Shown: positions 1 through 12,198 of the stretch, piece by piece
Position numbering within the stretch: position 1 is the first letter of the stretch
Layout: each line of letters begins with the position of its first letter
Source of the DNA: Myxococcales bacterium
Lineage (GTDB): Bacteria > Myxococcota > Myxococcia > Myxococcales > Anaeromyxobacteraceae
Length of the DNA: 64,000 nt
Assembly (NCBI GenBank): GCA_021806645.1
Contig: JAJZQX010000003.1
Coordinates: forward strand, 1-64,000
Direction: 5' to 3'
The notes under the pieces: model-generated
Databases searched by the model: none
Seen by the model: the letters and a program-made list of their open reading frames with translations, nothing else
Told to the model about the DNA's origin: nothing
Program-made: the position numbers and the translations under genes

Positions 1-183
1 CGCCGGCGCGGCGGGCGGGGGCGGGGCGAGAAGCGCGAAGGCGCGCCCGGCCAGGCGCCGGCTGGCGCTGGAGCGCTGCAGCCGGGCGGCGAAGGCGCCG
101 CGGGTGGCGACGGCGGGGCCGGGGCGCTCCCCCCGGCGGCACCGGACCGCGGCGAACCTGACCCGGCCGCGGGCGGGGCGTGA
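1..183 (+). CDS. Possible C-terminal tail of an upstream gene (partial)
   Basis: A reading frame is open from the left edge to a TGA at 181-183. It encodes a Gly/Ala/Pro-rich low-complexity tail and nearly all third codon positions are G or C. It ends 14 nt before the next start codon, which would fit an operon. Nothing in it identifies a family, and open frames are common by chance in DNA this GC-rich, so the call is tentative. Confidence 0.35.
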   Translation, partial: RRRGGRGRGEKREGAPGQAPAGAGALQPGGEGAAGGDGGAGALPPAAPDRGEPDPAAGGA

Positions 184-197
184 TCCAGGAGGTGGGC

Positions 198-1115
198 ATG
201 CGACGCGGCCGGAGCGGGGTGCGGCTGGCGCTCACGCTGGCTGCCGCGGTGGTGGGCATGGCCTGCCAGCGAACCCCACCACCGAGCGTCACCGGCGTGA
301 GGGTTGGCGCCGCGCTCTCCGACGCCGTCGGCGAGGTGGGGCTCTCCGGCGCCGCCGTCGAGGCGGTGACCCGCACGGCGCTGGCGGAGGCCGGCTTCCG
401 GCTCCAGCCGGGCAAGGTGCGGGCCTTCAAGGCGCGGATCGACGTGGTGGCGCTGCGCGTCGCCGCGGGCGCCGGCGGCCAAGGGCTGCAGGCCGAGCTG
501 GCGGTGGAGGTGGAGCTGGCGCCCTCGCAGGGCGACGAGCCGCCACACAAGGAGACCGGGCGCGCCACCGAACGGGTGGGCGCCGGTGGTCCCGCCCCGG
601 CCGTGCGCGCCGCCCTGGCCAGCGCGGTTGGCGAGGCGGTCAGGGCGCTCCGCGTGAGCGTGGCCGCCGACGTGAAGACCAACCAGGCGCTCATCGCCGA
701 CCTGGCCTCGGCCGACGCCCGGGTCCGCGGCCAGGCCGTGCAGGCGCTCGGCGAGCGCGGCGTCAAGGCGGCGGTCCCGCGGCTCATCGAGCGGCTGCGC
801 GACGCCGATCCCAAGGTGGCTCACCGGGCGGTGGGGGCGCTGGCGCAGATCAAGGATCCCCGTGCCGTGCCGGCCCTGATCGACCTCTGCCGCGGCGGTG
901 ACTCGGCGCTGACGCTCCAGATGGCCCGGATCGTCGCCGACATCGGCGGCCGCGACGCCCAGGGCTGGCTGCTGGTGCTGGAGGCGGCCCACCCCGACCC
1001 GCGAGTCCGCGAGACCGCGGCCGAGGCGCTCGACGACCTTCGCCGGGCCGAGCCGGCGCCAGCCCCGGTGCCGAGCACGTCCGCGGCCCGGGCCCCGGGG
1101 GAGGCGCACCGATGA
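198..1115 (+). CDS. HEAT-repeat lipoprotein, function unknown
   Basis: This 305-residue protein begins with a lipoprotein-type signal peptide: an Arg-rich start, a hydrophobic stretch and the lipobox VVGMAC, so it is probably membrane-anchored on the periplasmic side. The N-terminal half has no recognised family. Roughly residues 165-280 carry HEAT/PBS-lyase-type helical repeats (pattern VRGQAVQALGERG, PRLIERLRDADPKV, AVPALIDL), normally protein-binding scaffolds. The ATG at 198 is preferred over an in-frame GTG at 180 because AGGAGGT lies about 6 nt upstream of it. The stop overlaps the start of the next lipoprotein gene, so the two are probably translationally coupled. Partner and role are unknown. 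Confidence 0.75.
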   Translation: MRRGRSGVRLALTLAAAVVGMACQRTPPPSVTGVRVGAALSDAVGEVGLSGAAVEAVTRTALAEAGFRLQPGKVRAFKARIDVVALRVAAGAGGQGLQAELAVEVELAPSQGDEPPHKETGRATERVGAGGPAPAVRAALASAVGEAVRALRVSVAADVKTNQALIADLASADARVRGQAVQALGERGVKAAVPRLIERLRDADPKVAHRAVGALAQIKDPRAVPALIDLCRGGDSALTLQMARIVADIGGRDAQGWLLVLEAAHPDPRVRETAAEALDDLRRAEPAPAPVPSTSAARAPGEAHR

Positions 1116-1714
1116 ACGGACCAGAGGCCACCATGCGCACCACCAGGAGATCGTTCCTCGCCGTGCCACTGCTCGCCGTGCTGGCGGGCTGTGCCCATTC
1201 GCCCCGGAGCGGCGGCTCCACGCGGCCGGCCGACTACTACCCGCTGGCCGTCGGCTCCGAGTGGACCTGGGAAGACCAGAGCCCGCAGCTGCCCGCCGGC
1301 AGCCCCGCGCTCCGCACGGTGCGCGTGCTGGAGCGGACCGCCGACGGCTACTTCAAGGACAGCGCCCGCGGTGAGCTGCGGGTCGGCGCCTGCATCGAGG
1401 ACCGGGTGCGCTCGCTGCTGTGCGGCCCGATCGCCACCGGCACCCGCTGGAGCTCGGTCCTCACGCCGACGTCCACCGAGCGCTACGAGATCGTCGCCGT
1501 CGGCGAGCGGGTGGTGACCCCGGCCGGCACGTTCGGCGGCTGCGTCCGCGTCCGCTCCATCACGCGCGCCTCCGCCGACACCGAGCTCATCAACGAGATC
1601 AGCTACGCGCCCGGCGTGGGGCCGGTGCGCATCGAGGTCATCACGGTGCGGAAGGGGAAGGCCGTGCCCCAGTTCCGGGCGGTCCTCCGTTCACATCGCC
1701 AGGGGAGCCAGTGA
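1112..1714 (+). CDS. Putative lipoprotein, function unknown
   Basis: This 200-residue protein has a twin-Arg-like start (TTRRSFLAVPLL) and a lipobox LAGC, so it is likely an exported lipoprotein. The mature part begins with YYPLAVGSEWTWED, resembling a recurrent motif of small exported proteins of unknown function in deltaproteobacteria and myxobacteria. The ATG at 1112 overlaps the TGA of the preceding gene and has GGGGAGG about 8 nt upstream. A second ATG at 1133 is also possible and would give a more compact signal peptide. Its stop lies only 2 nt before the hom start, so it shares a transcript with hom. Confidence 0.7.
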   Translation: MNGPEATMRTTRRSFLAVPLLAVLAGCAHSPRSGGSTRPADYYPLAVGSEWTWEDQSPQLPAGSPALRTVRVLERTADGYFKDSARGELRVGACIEDRVRSLLCGPIATGTRWSSVLTPTSTERYEIVAVGERVVTPAGTFGGCVRVRSITRASADTELINEISYAPGVGPVRIEVITVRKGKAVPQFRAVLRSHRQGSQ

Positions 1715-1716
1715 GC

Positions 1717-3039
<1,323 letters not shown>

Positions 3040-3078
3040 CCTGGTCCTGCCCCCGAGGCGGGGCACGAGGGGGACAGC

Positions 3079-3537
3079 GTGGTCGCGACCGAGCTGCGCG
3101 TCATCTACGGCGACACCGACCAGATGGGCGTCGTCTACTACGCCAACTACCTGCGCTTCTTCGAGGCGGGGCGAAACGAGTTCATCAGGGCCAAGGGGCT
3201 GCGCTACCGCGACTTCGAGGCCGGCTACTCGTTGCGGCTGCCGGTGACCGAGGCCACCGTCCGTTACCAGGCGCCGGCGCGCTACGACGACCTGCTCCGC
3301 CTGGAGACCTCGCTGGAGGAGATCCGGCGCGCCTCGGCCACCTTCGCCTACCGGCTGGTCCGGGACGACGGGCTGCTGCTGGCCACGGGGCGGACCGTCC
3401 ACGCCTGCATCGACCTCGGCGGGAAGATCCGTAGGCTGCCCGATGAGCTGGTGGCGCGCCTCTCCGACGGCGAGGCGCTGGAACACGACGGAGCGAGCCC
3501 GGGGCGCCATGGCGCCGCCGGCCGCAGGGAGGATTGA
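3079..3537 (+). CDS. YbgC-type acyl-CoA thioesterase (4HBT hotdog fold)
   Basis: This 152-residue protein has the hallmark N-terminal motif of 4-hydroxybenzoyl-CoA thioesterase-like hotdog proteins: YGDTDQMGVVYYANYLRFFE at about residues 11-30, including the catalytic Asp. Such enzymes hydrolyse acyl-CoAs. YbgC homologues in other proteobacteria sit by the tol-pal genes, which are not seen here. The start is GTG at 3079. The stop precedes the next start by only 4 nt, suggesting co-transcription with the SRPBCC gene. The physiological substrate cannot be read from the sequence. Confidence 0.88.
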   Translation: MVATELRVIYGDTDQMGVVYYANYLRFFEAGRNEFIRAKGLRYRDFEAGYSLRLPVTEATVRYQAPARYDDLLRLETSLEEIRRASATFAYRLVRDDGLLLATGRTVHACIDLGGKIRRLPDELVARLSDGEALEHDGASPGRHGAAGRRED

Positions 3538-3541
3538 CGTC

Positions 3542-3982
3542 ATGGCCGAAGTCTCCAGGGAGATCGTGATCGCCTGCGCGCCGGACCGGCTCTTCGACGT
3601 GGTGGTGGACTACGCCCGCTACGCGGACTTCGTTCCGGGCATCAAGGCGTGCCGGGTGCTGCCCGGCCAGGGCGACCGGAGGGTCGAATACGAGCTCGAC
3701 CTCGGGCTGAAGCGGATCAGGTACGTGCTCCGCCACGTCGAGCAGCGGCCCACCCGGGTCTCGTGGTCGCTGGTCTCCGGCGACGCACTCAAGATCTCCA
3801 ACGGCTCCTGGGAACTCGCGCCGGAAGGGAGCGGGACGCGGGCCCGCTACTCGGTCGAGATCCAGATCGCCAAGCCGCCGTTCATCCCCCAGTCGGTCGT
3901 CGACAAGCTCACCGACGAGTTGACCCGGGTCCAGTTGCCGAAGACCCTGGAGGCCTTCAAGGCGAGGGCAGAGCGCCCGTGA
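3542..3982 (+). CDS. SRPBCC (START/Coq10/RatA-like) family protein
   Basis: This 146-residue cytosolic protein matches the polyketide cyclase / Coq10 / RatA type of START fold. It opens with SREIVIACAPDRLFDVVVDY, then YADFVPGIKACRVL, and ends with FIPQSVVDKLTDELTRVQLP. Coq10-type members bind hydrophobic ligands such as ubiquinone, while RatA has been described as a ribosome-association inhibitor; sequence alone does not separate them. The ATG at 3542 is preferred because the upstream extension is only the overlap with the thioesterase gene. Confidence 0.8.
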   Translation: MAEVSREIVIACAPDRLFDVVVDYARYADFVPGIKACRVLPGQGDRRVEYELDLGLKRIRYVLRHVEQRPTRVSWSLVSGDALKISNGSWELAPEGSGTRARYSVEIQIAKPPFIPQSVVDKLTDELTRVQLPKTLEAFKARAERP

Positions 3983-4209
3983 CGGCTCGTCGGGTGCGGC
4001 GCTTGAAGGGCCGCCGGGTGTAGGGGGATGGAGTATGATGGCGCCGCCCCGGGGTGGCGGTGTCGCTGCAAGCACCCAGGACGACGGGGGAAGTGGACGT
4101 CGCGGCCACTGGATTCGACCAGGTGAAGAGACCCGGTGGGGTCTTTCGTCTGGACAAAGGGAACGGCGGTTGCATCTTGCTGGTTGTGAGCACGGTGCGG
4201 AGCCATCGG
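3983..4209. other. 227-nt leader/intergenic region with candidate RNA structure
   Basis: No convincing gene is visible, although a frame in phase with the downstream gene stays open from 4054. The region contains a short stem CTGG/CCAG around an ATTCGA loop near 4109-4122 and a second stem AGACCC (4129-4134) / GGGTCT (4139-4144) followed by a short T-rich stretch. It could be a structured 5' leader or an attenuator for the small downstream gene. No known riboswitch class was recognised. Confidence 0.3.
4126..4146 (+). terminator. Small hairpin with T-rich flank, possible attenuator
   Basis: AGACCC at 4129-4134 pairs with GGGTCT at 4139-4144 around a GGTG loop; flanking A/T bases can extend the stem by about two pairs and TTTC follows. 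The hairpin lies downstream of the SRPBCC gene and about 65 nt before the next small gene, so it could terminate the first operon or attenuate the second. Stem length is modest. Confidence 0.3.
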
Positions 4210-4377
4210 ATGCTGGACGCGTACGTCATCGAGGAGATCAAGCGGCGCGAGCACCGGCCCGGGCGCGACGAGCGACCCGTGGCCGAGGTGCCTGTGCCGC
4301 CGCCTCCCGACCAGCGACCGGTCGATCCGGGGCCGGAGAAGCCGGCCCGTGGCGTCGTGATCATCGATCTCGACTGA
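4210..4377 (+). CDS. Small conserved-type hypothetical protein (55 aa)
   Basis: This 55-residue protein starts MLDAYVIEEIKRREHRPGRD, has a Pro-rich middle (PVAEVPVPPPP) and ends GVVIIDLD. The layout of a charged amphipathic N-terminus, a Pro-rich linker and an acidic-hydrophobic C-terminus resembles small hypothetical proteins I recall from myxobacterial genomes; that is memory, not a search. The ATG at 4210 has GCGGAG about 7 nt upstream. Longer in-frame starts (4054, GTG 4189) look less protein-like. It lies just before eno but eno appears to have its own promoter. Function unknown. Confidence 0.6.
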   Translation: MLDAYVIEEIKRREHRPGRDERPVAEVPVPPPPDQRPVDPGPEKPARGVVIIDLD

Positions 4378-4417
4378 GTGGACGCGCGCAGGCGACGCGT
4401 CGCTCCGCCGAATCAGG

Positions 4418-5795
<1,378 letters not shown>

Positions 5796-5805
5796 CCCCA
5801 GGCAG

Positions 5806-5822
5806 GGCGGGAACCTCCCGCC
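5806..5822 (+). terminator. Candidate hairpin terminator after eno
   Basis: GGCGGGA (5806-5812) and TCCCGCC (5816-5822) form a perfect 7-bp stem with a 3-nt loop, 10 nt after the eno stop. No T-run follows, so this is at best a weak or factor-assisted terminator. Confidence 0.35.
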
Positions 5823-5852
5823 AACAGAAGCGAAAGTTCTCGCCGGCGCGCG

Positions 5853-5882
5853 TTGACAACCTCGACGGGCGCCCGCTAGTTT
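5853..5882 (+). promoter_or_regulatory. Candidate sigma-70 promoter for thiC
   Basis: A perfect TTGACA at 5853-5858 is followed after 18 nt by TAGTTT at 5877-5882, placing a transcription start about 20-25 nt before the thiC ATG. That is too short for a TPP riboswitch, and the usual thi-box sequences are not present. Confidence 0.55.
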
Positions 5883-5899
5883 CACCGGCCCGAGGGTAG

Positions 5900-7285
<1,386 letters not shown>

Positions 7286-7293
7286 GCGTGGAT

Positions 7294-8220
7294 ATGGGGC
7301 CGCGCGTCACGGTCTACGAGGTCGGTCCCCGCGACGGCCTCCAGAACGAGGCGGCGCTGGTCCCCACGGCCGGAAAGCTCCAGCTCATCGGCGCCCTGGC
7401 CGACGCCGGGCTGTCCAGGATCGAGGCCACCAGCTTCGTCTCGCCCACCTGGATCCCGCAGCTGTCCGACGCCGCCGAGGTGACGGCGCACCTGCCGGCC
7501 CGGCCCGGTACCTCCTACGTGGTGCTGGTCCCCAACGCCCGGGGGCTTGGCCGGCTTCGCGAGGCGCTGGAACGGGCGCCCGGCGGGCCGCCGGTGTCGG
7601 CCGCGGTGTTCCTCTCGGCCTCGGAGACGCACAACCGGAAGAACGTCAACAAGTCGGTCGAGGAGACCTTCGCCGTCTTCGCCGAGGTGATCCCGCCGGC
7701 CCGGAAGGCCGGGCTGGAGGTGCGCGGCTACGTCTCGACCGTCTTCGGCTGCCCGTACGAGGGGGCCGTCGACCCGGGTCGCGCCGCCGAGGTGGCGCTG
7801 CGGCTGCTGGAGCTGGGCTGTGGCCAGGTCTCGCTCGGCGACACCATCGGCGTCGGCACGCCGGCCCAGGTCCGGGCGGTGCTGCGGCGGCTGCTGCCGG
7901 CCGTCCCGGCCGAGCGGCTGGCCCTCCACCTCCATGACACCCGCGGCACGGCCCTGGCCAACGCGCTGGCCGGGCTGGAGGAGGGGATCACCACCTTCGA
8001 CGCCTCGGTGGGTGGCCTGGGCGGCTGTCCGTACGCGCCGGGCGCCTCCGGAAACCTGGCCACCGAAGATCTGGTGTACCTGCTCCACGGCATGGGATAC
8101 GACACCGGTATCGACTTCGAGAGGCTGGTCGGGGCCGGTGCCCTGGCGCAGCGGCTCACCGGCCGGGAATTGCCCGGGAGGGCGCTCCGGGCGGCGCTGG
8201 CCACGCGGACGGAGGGGTGA
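7294..8220 (+). CDS. Hydroxymethylglutaryl-CoA lyase
   Basis: This 308-residue TIM-barrel enzyme cleaves HMG-CoA into acetoacetate and acetyl-CoA, the last step of leucine breakdown. It shows GPRDGLQNE near residues 11-19, LHLHDTRG near 210 with the metal-binding His-X-His, and the lyase signature SVGGLGGCPYAPGASGN near 239-255 with the catalytic Cys. Length is normal. ATG 7294 or GTG 7288 are both possible; neither has a strong ribosome-binding site, so coupling to thiC is likely. The following enoyl-CoA hydratase starts 1 nt after its stop, which supports a leucine-catabolic role. Confidence 0.93.
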   Translation: MGPRVTVYEVGPRDGLQNEAALVPTAGKLQLIGALADAGLSRIEATSFVSPTWIPQLSDAAEVTAHLPARPGTSYVVLVPNARGLGRLREALERAPGGPPVSAAVFLSASETHNRKNVNKSVEETFAVFAEVIPPARKAGLEVRGYVSTVFGCPYEGAVDPGRAAEVALRLLELGCGQVSLGDTIGVGTPAQVRAVLRRLLPAVPAERLALHLHDTRGTALANALAGLEEGITTFDASVGGLGGCPYAPGASGNLATEDLVYLLHGMGYDTGIDFERLVGAGALAQRLTGRELPGRALRAALATRTEG

Positions 8221-8221
8221 C

Positions 8222-8995
8222 ATGGAGCTGGATGTCGAGCGGCTCGGCGCCATCGAGCGATGGACCATCCTCGGGGAGTCCCGGCGCAACTCGCTGAGCG
8301 TCGCGCTGCTCCGCGAGCTGGTGGCTCACCAGGCCCGCGCCTCCGCCGACAAGGCGCTGCGGGTGGTGATCGTGACCGGCGCGGGAGACAAGGCCTTCTG
8401 CGCCGGCGCGGATCTCAAGGAGCGGGCCCGGATGGACGAAGGGGCGGTGGCCGGCTTCCACAAGACCATCCGCGCCGCCTTCGACGGGTTCGAGGCGCTG
8501 CCCCAGCCGGTCATCGCCGCCATCAACGGCGTGGCGCTGGGAGGTGGGTTGGAGCTGGCCCTGGCGTGCGACCTGCGGATCGCCGCCGAGGGGGCCGAGC
8601 TGGCGCTCCCCGAGGTCGGGCTCGGCATCATCCCGGGTGCCGGCGGGACGCAGCGGTTGCCGCGGGTCATCGGGGCCGCCCGGGCCAAGGAGCTGATCCT
8701 GACCGCCCGGCGGGTCCCCGCCGCCGAGGCGCTGGCCATGGGGCTGGTCGGACAGGTCGTGCCGGCGGCCGACCTTGGCCCCGCCGCGCTGGCGCTGGCC
8801 GAGCGGGTGGCGCGCAACGCACCCATCTCCTTGCGGCAGGCCAAGCGGGCCATCGACCGCGGCCTGGCGCTGCCGCTGCACGATGGGCTCGACCTCGAGA
8901 ACCGCCTCTACCAGGCCTGCATCCCCACCGCAGACCGGCGGGAGGCGCTCATCGCCTTCGCCGAGAAGCGCGCCCCCGTCTTCAAGGGCGAGTGA
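8222..8995 (+). CDS. Enoyl-CoA hydratase/isomerase (crotonase), probable methylglutaconyl-CoA hydratase
   Basis: This 257-residue crotonase-fold enzyme hydrates enoyl-CoA double bonds. It shows the oxyanion-hole block AFCAGADLKER near 60-70, GVALGGGLELALACDLR near 103-119 and the catalytic-Glu block PEVGLGIIPGAGGTQRLPR near 129-147. Being directly downstream of HMG-CoA lyase suggests 3-methylglutaconyl-CoA as substrate, since that hydration precedes the lyase step; a generic short-chain hydratase is the alternative. The start is 1 nt after the lyase stop. Confidence 0.9.
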   Translation: MELDVERLGAIERWTILGESRRNSLSVALLRELVAHQARASADKALRVVIVTGAGDKAFCAGADLKERARMDEGAVAGFHKTIRAAFDGFEALPQPVIAAINGVALGGGLELALACDLRIAAEGAELALPEVGLGIIPGAGGTQRLPRVIGAARAKELILTARRVPAAEALAMGLVGQVVPAADLGPAALALAERVARNAPISLRQAKRAIDRGLALPLHDGLDLENRLYQACIPTADRREALIAFAEKRAPVFKGE

Positions 8996-9089
8996 CCCGT
9001 CGACGCCCCCGAAGGGCGCGGAGACCGAAGGAACCACCGATGAGCCGTGGCGTCCTGGTGTAGAGTCCAGCCGGGAGCGGGGATTCACA

Positions 9090-10418
9090 ATGGGTGAAGG
9101 CGAACACACCATCATCGGCCGCATCGCCCGCGAGCGGCTCAACCAGATCGCCTCGCGAAAGCTCTCCGCGCTGGGCGTGCCGGTGAGGCTCGGGGCCGAC
9201 CGCGAGACGCTGGAGGGCGAGTTGGGGTTCACCGGCCGGGTGGTCCACCCGGTCTCCGGGCAGCCCATCTCGAGGTCGCGTTTCGTGGTCGGCGGCCACG
9301 ATCGGCTCAGCTTCATCGACGGACCGCTCGCGGCGCTGGGCCCGATCGACTTCTACCAGCACGATCGGCTGCCCGCCTTCGAGGCGGCGGTCGCCGCCGC
9401 GCTGGCGGCGCTCCACGGCCAGCTCGAGGAGGTGGCGGCCCGGCTCCGGGCGCTCCGGCTAGAGGTGGTCATCGACGGCGAGCGGCTCCAGCTCCGGGCG
9501 GTGGTGAAGGCTCCCGGCCACGCCTTCGAGATCCTCGGCGGCGCCGACGGGGCCCGGGTGTCGCGCGTGGCCCCGGTCGGTGGCCGGCCACAGGAGGTGG
9601 CGCCCAGCTTCCCGCCGCTCGACCTGCGGCGGTTCGGAAGCGGTGCCGAGCTGGAGGACTTCCTCGTCGCCTCGCTGCCGCAGATGGCGACGCAGCCGGC
9701 CGTCAGCCCGGCGCCCGCCGTGGCCTCCGAGCCGCCGCGGCAGCTCGAGGCCACGCCCGCGCCGCGCAACGCGCTGACGCTGGCGCGCCTGGCCCAGGTC
9801 TTCGGCGAGGAGGCGATGCTGCCGCCCAACGCCATGGTGGAGCTGGTGCAGGAGTTCCAGTTCGCCGGCACCCGCTACCGCTTCGTGGCCGCTCGCGAGA
9901 TGGGGACCCGCTTCAAGGGGCGGCTCATCGGCCCGAGTGGCGACGTCTGGGCGGACAACTTCGAGCTGTCGAACTTCCCGGGCACGAGGATGGTGGTGTC
10001 GCTGGCGCTCGGCGCGCCCTCGGCCGAGGCCGTCGGACCCGGCGAGTCCGCCGTCGACTTCAGCGGCGCCAGCGCGGCCACCGGCGAGGTGCCGCAGCAC
10101 CTGCAGCCGCATCCCGGCGAGGTCTGGGTCATGAACGTGGTGGTGGAGAACGGCGGCCCGGACGAGGTTCGTTACGTCGGAACCGACATCGACGGCAGGC
10201 CCTACGGCGCCGCCCGGGTGCTCAAGCGGCCCGACTTCGAGGCGGTCTTCACCCAGGCGCGGGGAGGCTGGCGGCTGCTCATCCAGATCGAGCAGGTGCA
10301 GGAGGGCGCCGTGCTCTACCGGCAGCTCGACCAGGCCCGGCAGCCCATTGGCGCGTCGCGAAAGATGGCCTCGGCCATCCTGGTGGCCAACTTCGTCCCG
10401 GAAGCGGCGGCCTACTGA
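9090..10418 (+). CDS. Unknown 442-residue protein between acyl-CoA genes
   Basis: I do not recognise this protein. It has no signal peptide or membrane span. Residues about 1-140 are mixed alpha/beta with a helical segment (EAAVAAALAALHGQLEEVAARLRALR). A Pro/Ala-rich linker lies near 205-230, followed by a beta-rich second half with FQFAGTRYRFVAAREMGTRF and VRYVGTDIDGRPYGAARVLK. The ATG follows GGGAGCGGGG. Its stop overlaps the meaB start as TGATG, so the two are translationally coupled, but no functional link is evident. Confidence 0.75.
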   Translation: MGEGEHTIIGRIARERLNQIASRKLSALGVPVRLGADRETLEGELGFTGRVVHPVSGQPISRSRFVVGGHDRLSFIDGPLAALGPIDFYQHDRLPAFEAAVAAALAALHGQLEEVAARLRALRLEVVIDGERLQLRAVVKAPGHAFEILGGADGARVSRVAPVGGRPQEVAPSFPPLDLRRFGSGAELEDFLVASLPQMATQPAVSPAPAVASEPPRQLEATPAPRNALTLARLAQVFGEEAMLPPNAMVELVQEFQFAGTRYRFVAAREMGTRFKGRLIGPSGDVWADNFELSNFPGTRMVVSLALGAPSAEAVGPGESAVDFSGASAATGEVPQHLQPHPGEVWVMNVVVENGGPDEVRYVGTDIDGRPYGAARVLKRPDFEAVFTQARGGWRLLIQIEQVQEGAVLYRQLDQARQPIGASRKMASAILVANFVPEAAAY

Positions 10419-11446
10419 TGAGCGCTTCCCTGGCCGAGCGGATCCTCGCCGGCGACGTGCGGGCCGCGGCGAGGCTGATGCGCGATCTCGACGATCGGTA
10501 CGCCGAGGCCGAGACCACGCTGCGCGCCCTCTTCCCGAGGACGGGCCGGGCCTGGGTGATCGGCATCACCGGCTCGCCGGGCGCCGGCAAGTCCACGCTC
10601 ACCGACCAGCTCATCGCCTCCTTCCGGCGCGCCGGGCGGACGGTGGGCGTGATCGCGGTAGACCCCACCAGCCCGTTCTCCGGCGGCGCCATCCTCGGCG
10701 ACCGGATCCGGATGCAGGACCACGCCACCGATCCCGGCGTCTTCATCCGCTCGCTGGGCACGCGGGGCCATCTCGGCGGCCTCTCCCGCTCCACCTCCGA
10801 ACTGGTGCAGGTGCTCGACGCCATGGGGAAGGACGTCATCCTGGTGGAGACGGTCGGCGTCGGGCAGGACGAGATCGAGATCGCCTCCCTGGCCCACACC
10901 GTCGTGGTGGTTGCGGTGCCGGGCATGGGCGACGACGTGCAGGCCATCAAGGCCGGCGTGCTGGAGATCGCCGACCTCTTCTGCGTCAACAAGGCCGACC
11001 ACGAAGGAGCCGACCGGACCGTCCGCGACCTGCAGGGGATGCTCGAGGTGCGGCACATCATCCAGGCCCCGCCGCCGGATCACGACGAGCACCACCACCC
11101 GGCCGGCGTGGCGACCGCGCCCGCCGCGGCCAACCAGCCGGACCCAGGCTGGGAGCCGCCCATCGTCAGGACCGTGGCGGTGACCGGGGAGGGGATCGCC
11201 GACCTGGCCGAGGCGCTGCACCGGCAGTGGAACTGGCTCGAGGCGAGCGGGGAGAAGCGGCGCCGCGAGGTGGCCCGGGCCCGGGCCGGCTTCATCGCCC
11301 TGCTCCGGGAGCGGCTGCTGGCGGGGGCGCTGAGCCGGCTGGAGGCCGAGCTGGGCCGGCTCGACGCGGTGTCGGCCCGCATCGCCGACCGCGAGGCGGA
11401 TCCCTATGCGCTGGCCGCCGAGCTGGCCGCCCGGCTCCACGCTTGA
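10418..11446 (+). CDS. meaB: MeaB/ArgK-type G3E GTPase, methylmalonyl-CoA mutase chaperone
   Basis: This 342-residue GTPase protects and reloads the B12-dependent methylmalonyl-CoA mutase. It shows the P-loop GITGSPGAGKSTL near 47-59, VDPTSPFSGGAILGDRIRM near 84-102, the switch ETVGVGQDE near 144-152 and NKAD near 191. A His-rich insertion (DHDEHHHPAG and a following Ala/Pro stretch) lies near residues 220-250, just before the conserved W-E-P-P block, and is not part of the usual core. No mutase gene is in the window. The start overlaps the preceding stop. Confidence 0.92.
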   Translation: MSASLAERILAGDVRAAARLMRDLDDRYAEAETTLRALFPRTGRAWVIGITGSPGAGKSTLTDQLIASFRRAGRTVGVIAVDPTSPFSGGAILGDRIRMQDHATDPGVFIRSLGTRGHLGGLSRSTSELVQVLDAMGKDVILVETVGVGQDEIEIASLAHTVVVVAVPGMGDDVQAIKAGVLEIADLFCVNKADHEGADRTVRDLQGMLEVRHIIQAPPPDHDEHHHPAGVATAPAAANQPDPGWEPPIVRTVAVTGEGIADLAEALHRQWNWLEASGEKRRREVARARAGFIALLRERLLAGALSRLEAELGRLDAVSARIADREADPYALAAELAARLHA

Positions 11447-11454
11447 CCCGCGCC

Positions 11455-12198
11455 ATGCCGCCGACCCCTCTCCCAGCTCTCCCGCCCGCGGAACGCGAGC
11501 TGGTGGACACGGTCGAGCAGCGAAGCGGGGTCCGCTTCCGGGCGCCGCGAACCGCGCTGGCGGCCCTGACCCACCGGTCCTACGTCAACGAGCATCCCGG
11601 CGAGGGGCTCGACGACAACGAGCGGCTCGAGTTCCTCGGCGATGCGGTGATCGACCTGGCCATCTCGCACCGGCTCATGGAACTCTTCCCGGCGGCGCGG
11701 GAAGGCGAGCTGTCCAAGATGCGGGCCTCGGTGGTGGACGAGCCGGGGCTGGCGGCCCTGGCGCGGGCCTTCGAGCTCGGCCCGCTGCTGCGGCTGGGGC
11801 GCGGCGAGGAGCTGACCGGCGGGCGGGAGAAGCCGTCGCTGCTGGCCGACGCCATGGAGGCGGTGGTCGCGGCCGTCTACCTGGAGGGCGGCCTGGCCGC
11901 CGTGCTGGCGCTGGTAGACCGGTACCTCGGGGAGGCGTTCGACCGGGCCGCCGCCGGGACGCTCGACCGCGACTTCAAGACGCAGCTGCAGGAGCTGGCG
12001 CAGAGCCGCTTCCGCCTGGCGCCACGCTACCGGGTGGTGGCCGAGCTCGGCCCCGACCACGCCAAGAAGTTCGACGTCGAGGTGGAGCTGCGCGGCGAGG
12101 TGGTGGGGCGCGCCACCGGTCGCTCCAAGAAGGACGCCGAGCAGGCCGCGGCCCGGCTCGCCATCGAGGCGCTTGCCGCCTCGCCGGACGACCGTTAG
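11455..12198 (+). CDS. rnc: Ribonuclease III
   Basis: This 247-residue double-strand-specific endonuclease processes rRNA and mRNA. The signature NERLEFLGDAVIDL is near residues 56-69, and the second acidic patch LADAMEAVVAAVYLEGG near 130-146 contributes metal-binding residues. A double-stranded RNA-binding domain fills about residues 170-240 (DFKTQLQELAQ, GRSKKDAEQAAARLAIEAL). Length and domain order are canonical. The ATG at 11455 lies 8 nt after meaB. The distant downstream era gene recalls rnc-era linkage in other bacteria, here split by two cyclophilin genes. Confidence 0.96.
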   Translation: MPPTPLPALPPAERELVDTVEQRSGVRFRAPRTALAALTHRSYVNEHPGEGLDDNERLEFLGDAVIDLAISHRLMELFPAAREGELSKMRASVVDEPGLAALARAFELGPLLRLGRGEELTGGREKPSLLADAMEAVVAAVYLEGGLAAVLALVDRYLGEAFDRAAAGTLDRDFKTQLQELAQSRFRLAPRYRVVAELGPDHAKKFDVEVELRGEVVGRATGRSKKDAEQAAARLAIEALAASPDDR

